From: Parasphingopyxis marina
GTDB lineage: Bacteria > Pseudomonadota > Alphaproteobacteria > Sphingomonadales > Sphingomonadaceae
Reading direction: 5' to 3'
Assembly: GCF_014237875.1 (NCBI RefSeq)
Contig: NZ_JACJVJ010000001.1
Coordinates: forward strand, 1,476,501-1,540,500
Length of the DNA stretch: 64,000 bases
Below are positions 60,996-64,000 of this stretch, piece by piece. The translations under genes were made by a program, and so were the position numbers. The first letter of the stretch is position 1. Every line of letters starts with the position of its first letter. The notes under the pieces are model-generated. The model ran no database searches and was not told the origin of the DNA. It was given only the letters and a program-made list of their open reading frames with translations.

Positions 60996-61541
60996 TTACG
61001 CCGCAAGGCGCCATTCGCCGGTCGGCACATCGCCGACCGTCCAGTCGCCCACGCTCCAGCGCACCAGCCGCAAGGTCGGCAGGCCGACTGCCGCCGTCAT
61101 CCGGCGCACCTGCCGGTTGCGGCCTTCGCGGATCGTCAGCCGGATCCAGCAATCGGGCACGGTCTTGCGAAAACGCACGGGGGGATCGCGCGGCCAGAGG
61201 GCGGGCGGGTCGATGCGCTCGGCTTCGGCCGGGCGGGTCGGGCCGTCTTTCAGTGTGACGCCGCGCCGCAGCCGATCGAGATCGGCCTCCTGCGCCTCGC
61301 CTTCGACCTGCGCGAGATAGGTTTTGGGCATCTTGAACTTGGGATCGGCGATCCGCGCCTGCAGCCGGCCGTCATCGGTGAGCAGCAGCAGGCCCTCGCT
61401 GTCCCGGTCCAGCCGCCCGGCCGGATAGACGCCCGGCATGTCGATGAAATCGGACAGGGTCCTTCGCGCCGTCCCGCTCCCCCGATCGGTGAACTGCGAC
61501 AGCACGCCATAGGGTTTGTTGAACAGGAGCAGCCTGGACAT
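60996..61541 (-). CDS. rluE: RsuA/RluE-family 23S rRNA pseudouridine synthase
   Basis: A 181-residue protein with no S4 domain, as is typical for RluE, which modifies a uridine in 23S rRNA. The catalytic segment Gly-Arg-Leu-Asp-Arg-Asp-Ser-Glu-Gly-Leu-Leu-Leu-Leu-Thr-Asp and Arg-Glu-Gly-Arg-Asn-Arg-Gln-Val-Arg-Arg-Met are plain. It opens MSRLLLFNKPYGVLSQFTD. RsuA-like specificity for other sites is not excluded. Confidence 0.93.
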   Translation of the reverse strand: MSRLLLFNKPYGVLSQFTDRGSGTARRTLSDFIDMPGVYPAGRLDRDSEGLLLLTDDGRLQARIADPKFKMPKTYLAQVEGEAQEADLDRLRRGVTLKDGPTRPAEAERIDPPALWPRDPPVRFRKTVPDCWIRLTIREGRNRQVRRMTAAVGLPTLRLVRWSVGDWTVGDVPTGEWRLAA

Positions 61542-61620
61542 GGCATCTCATAGCCCGGTTTTCGCCCTTTGCGGAAGGAAGAAAATCGGAAGCGGCCTGA
61601 GCGCCTTGCCGCCTATATGG

Positions 61621-61810
61621 CCCGATTTTCGAAATAAATTTCAATTTCCGAATGGCAAATTAATTAATCTAATAAATAAAATAAAAGAAAATTGGCAATT
61701 GAATTTTTATATATTTCGAACTATATATTCCTATCTAAGTGCAGTAAAAATAAAACTGCATATCTGGTTTGATTTTAGGCGCGATATAAGGCGCTTTTCT
61801 CCGATCGTTT
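61621..61810. other. AT-rich intergenic island
   Basis: By hand count, 26 of 120 bases are G or C between 61621 and 61740 (about 22%) and 22 of 60 in the next line, against ~65% in the window. It holds A/T tracts, TAATTAAT and a GCAGT/ACTGC hairpin (61741-61759). No convincing gene is present in the whole 61542-61976 gap. It may be a promoter region, a binding site for a nucleoid protein, or relic foreign DNA. Confidence 0.75.
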
Positions 61811-61976
61811 TCAAATAAAGAATCCCGTCCAGCGGTCCGACGCGGCGGGAAAAGTGGACCGTATGGGAATCGCAACGGCGGATATTCCGGCGTCGGCCTG
61901 CGCGGCCCGGCTGGCTTCGAAAAGAGGCCGAAGGGGTCTGCTTTCATCGCATTCGGGATTCATTGAAGGAACCGCC

Positions 61977-63176
61977 ATGCCTCCGTCGTCCTCCGCCAGT
62001 TCCCGGCCGCTGTTCGATTTGAAACCGCCGCCGGTCTTCCACGATCTCGTCGAACGGGAAGCACCGCGGCCGGCCGATCCGGAAACGCACGCGGCCGCCA
62101 CGGCGATCGTCTATTGCGAAGCCAATTTCGGCGGGATCGACGGGAAGACGGCCAATGGCCTCGTGCGCCATTCGGAAAAATACGAGATCCTCTCCGTCAT
62201 CGACAGCAAGCAGGTGGGGCAGGACACCGGCACCGTGCTCGACGGCAGGGCCAACGGCATCCCGATCTGCCGGGACCTCACGGATGCCATGACCATCGCG
62301 GGCGCGATCCCCGATTATTTCATCTTCGGCGTCGCGCCGATCACCGGGATGCTTTCGCCCGACGAGCGGGATATCGTGCTCGAGGCGATGGCCTTCGGCA
62401 TGAATATCGTCAACGGCCTGCACGAATTTCTGAGCGACGATCCGGAATTCATCGCGGCGAGCCGCGCGAGCGACGTGACGATCCTCGATATCCGCAAGCC
62501 GCGCGACAAAAAGCATTTGCGGCTGTTCAGCGGGCGCATCAACGATCTCGCCTGTCCGCGCCTCGCCGTGCTGGGCACCGATTGCGCGATCGGCAAGCGC
62601 ACCACCGCCACCATTCTCGCCCGCGCGCTCAACGATCGGGGCATCAAGGCCGTGATGATCGGCACCGGCCAGACCGGGCTGATCCAGGGCGCGCGCTACG
62701 GCCTGGCGCTCGACGCGGTTCCCTCGCAATTCTGTGCCGGCGAGCTGGAAGCGACGATCCTGGAAGCCTGCGAGGCGGAGGATCCCGATATCATCATCGT
62801 CGAAGGCCAGGGCTCGCTCAGCCACCCGGCCTTTTCCACCTCGTCCTTCATCCTTCGCGGCAGCGTTCCCGATGCCGTCATTCTCCAGCACGCGCCGGCC
62901 CGCACACATCGCTGCGATTTCGAGGCGATGGCGATGCCGGACCCCGCCGACGAGATCGCTCTGATCGAAACCTTCGCCGCGACCCGGGTCATCGGGCTGA
63001 CGATCAATCACGAAAATATGACCGCCGGCGAAACCGATGCGGCGATCGCGCGCTATCATGGGGAACTCGGCATCCCGGTGACCGACGCGCTGACCCGCTC
63101 CCCCGACGAGCTTGTCGCCATGACGCTCGCGGCCTTCCCCCAGATCGAGCGAAAGCGGATCGCCGACCCGGCATGA
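61977..63176 (+). CDS. DUF1611 protein, DgcN-type N-acetyltransferase candidate
   Basis: A 399-residue P-loop-type protein of the DUF1611 family. It has a Gly-Thr-Asp-Cys-Ala-Ile-Gly-Lys-Arg-Thr-Thr nucleotide-binding-like motif, Gly-Thr-Gly-Gln-Thr-Gly and Val-Glu-Gly-Gln-Gly-Ser-Leu-Ser-His-Pro. One member, DgcN, acetylates D-glutamate. ATG 61977 has GAAGGA upstream. Its stop overlaps the racemase start (ATGA), so they form a translation unit; a D-amino-acid role is inferred from family and partner. Confidence 0.87.
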   Translation: MPPSSSASSRPLFDLKPPPVFHDLVEREAPRPADPETHAAATAIVYCEANFGGIDGKTANGLVRHSEKYEILSVIDSKQVGQDTGTVLDGRANGIPICRDLTDAMTIAGAIPDYFIFGVAPITGMLSPDERDIVLEAMAFGMNIVNGLHEFLSDDPEFIAASRASDVTILDIRKPRDKKHLRLFSGRINDLACPRLAVLGTDCAIGKRTTATILARALNDRGIKAVMIGTGQTGLIQGARYGLALDAVPSQFCAGELEATILEACEAEDPDIIIVEGQGSLSHPAFSTSSFILRGSVPDAVILQHAPARTHRCDFEAMAMPDPADEIALIETFAATRVIGLTINHENMTAGETDAAIARYHGELGIPVTDALTRSPDELVAMTLAAFPQIERKRIADPA

Positions 63177-64000
63177 CCGGGCCGCGGCTGGAGATCGACC
63201 TCGACAAGATCTCGGCCAATGCGCGCATTCTGGTGGGGCGGCTCGCCGCCCGCGGCATTGCGGTGACCGGCGTCACCAAGGCTGGGCTCGGCTCTCCCGA
63301 AATCGCGAAGGCGCTTCTCGAGGCGGGCGTGTCCGGCCTCGGCGATTCGCGGATCGAGAATATCGAAAGGTTGCGGGGCGGCATCGGGCCCCGGCCGGTC
63401 CTCAGCCTGATTCGCACGCCGATGCCCAGCCAGGTCGACCGTATCGTGCGCCACGCCGATATCAGCTTCAACACCGATCTCGACGTCGTTCGCCAGCTCT
63501 CGTCCGCCGCCCAGGCGGCAGGCCGGATCCATGGGGTCGTGCTGATGGTCGAACTGGGCGATTTGCGCGAAGGCATCATGCCGGGCGATCTCGAAAGGAT
63601 TTTCCGGGAGGTTTTGAACCTGCCGAATATCGCGCTCCGCGGAATCGGCGCCAATCTCGCCTGTCTCAGCGGAACCTCGCCCGATGCGGGGAACATGGCC
63701 GCGCTTTCCGCGATCGCGGTATCCATGGAGGCGGCGTTCGGGGTCGCGCTCGACATCGTGTCCGGCGGCAATTCCGCGAATATCAACTGGGCGCTGGGTG
63801 ACACGGATATCGGCCGGATCAACGATCTGAGGCTGGGCGAGGCCATCCTGCTCGGCCGCGAAGCGCTCGAACGCCGGGCGATAGACGGCCTTCATACCGA
63901 CGCCTTCGCCCTGGTCGCCGAGGTTATCGAATCCGGCATCAAGCCCAGCCGGCCCTGGGGCACGATCGCGCAAAATGCGTTCGGCGAAACGGTCCAGACG
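63173..64000 (+). CDS. Alanine-racemase-N-domain PLP enzyme (partial)
   Basis: The first 276 codons of a gene that runs off the window; no stop is present. The PLP Lys lies in Val-Thr-Gly-Val-Thr-Lys-Ala-Gly-Leu-Gly-Ser-Pro-Glu-Ile, and Leu-Gly-Asp-Ser-Arg-Ile-Glu-Asn, Met-Val-Glu-Leu-Gly-Asp-Leu-Arg-Glu-Gly and Ser-Gly-Gly-Asn-Ser-Ala-Asn match alanine/ornithine racemases (Orr-like). ATG overlaps the DUF1611 stop. Together they suggest D-amino-acid or N-acyl amino-acid metabolism. Confidence 0.86.
   Translation, partial: MTGPRLEIDLDKISANARILVGRLAARGIAVTGVTKAGLGSPEIAKALLEAGVSGLGDSRIENIERLRGGIGPRPVLSLIRTPMPSQVDRIVRHADISFNTDLDVVRQLSSAAQAAGRIHGVVLMVELGDLREGIMPGDLERIFREVLNLPNIALRGIGANLACLSGTSPDAGNMAALSAIAVSMEAAFGVALDIVSGGNSANINWALGDTDIGRINDLRLGEAILLGREALERRAIDGLHTDAFALVAEVIESGIKPSRPWGTIAQNAFGETVQT

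Overview
The window is high-GC (about 65% by eye) alphaproteobacterial chromosome. Gene content and order point to the order Sphingomonadales: fbc/pet cytochrome genes, an rplY-pth pair, a glyQ-glyS-ppdK run, a CpaA-TadC pilus locus, a split glycine decarboxylase behind a tandem glycine riboswitch, and many secreted peptidases. The genus cannot be fixed from sequence alone. I see no prophage, IS transposase, CRISPR array or replication origin. Both ends cut a gene: cytochrome b on the left and an alanine-racemase-fold enzyme on the right.

Layout. 1-2073: end of cytochrome b, cytochrome c1, apt, and a MaoC dehydratase. 2119-11135: an accessory block holding a secreted phosphodiesterase-like protein, two His/Met/Cys-rich envelope proteins, ychF, a CsoR-type repressor with two 17-bp operators, a His-rich DUF4396 membrane protein, a secreted zinc metalloprotease, and a Tat-exported SDR with a small partner. 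11200-15216: pth, rplY with a clear terminator, a glycosyltransferase, an SDR and an NTF2-like protein. 15344-22578: a TraB/GumN lipoprotein, glyQ, glyS (with an internal low-GC patch), ppdK and a helix-hairpin-helix membrane protein. 22639-29781: Tad/Flp pilus genes tadC, tadB, cpaE, cpaD, cpaC, cpaB and cpaA, with no TadA/CpaF ATPase.

29818-35928: hydrolase and FAD oxidoreductase, a YegP protein, an ispH-thrB-rnhA operon, a lipoprotein and a MOSC protein. 36070-40784: glycine riboswitch followed by gcvT-gcvH-gcvPA-gcvPB. 40787-41300: palindromic repeats around a DUF559 gene broken by an amber codon. 41366-45957: a BASS transporter, two methyltransferases, tandem PilZ-like genes, tRNA-Lys, folK and a family-5 uracil-DNA glycosylase. 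45954-51821: an exported methyltransferase, M28 and S9 peptidases, and a TetR/SnoaL pair with a palindromic operator. 51887-59947: DUF188, a CmcI-like methyltransferase, a three-domain methyltransferase/methyltransferase/glycosyltransferase, a penicillin-acylase-family hydrolase, a desaturase and a winged-helix methyltransferase. 59975-64000: a small membrane protein, a structured leader with a single-domain response regulator, an RluE-type pseudouridine synthase, an AT-rich island, and a coupled DUF1611/racemase pair.

The best leads are the apparent split of an rplY-pth-ychF-maoC backbone by a metal-responsive island, the glycine riboswitch whose 3' aptamer can pair with the gcvT ribosome-binding site, the atypical patch inside glyS, the TadA-less pilus locus with a hairpin at the gap, the repeat-flanked broken DUF559 gene, the trifunctional glycan-type protein, the shared C-terminal tail of the two PilZ-like proteins, and the AT-rich island before the DUF1611/racemase pair.
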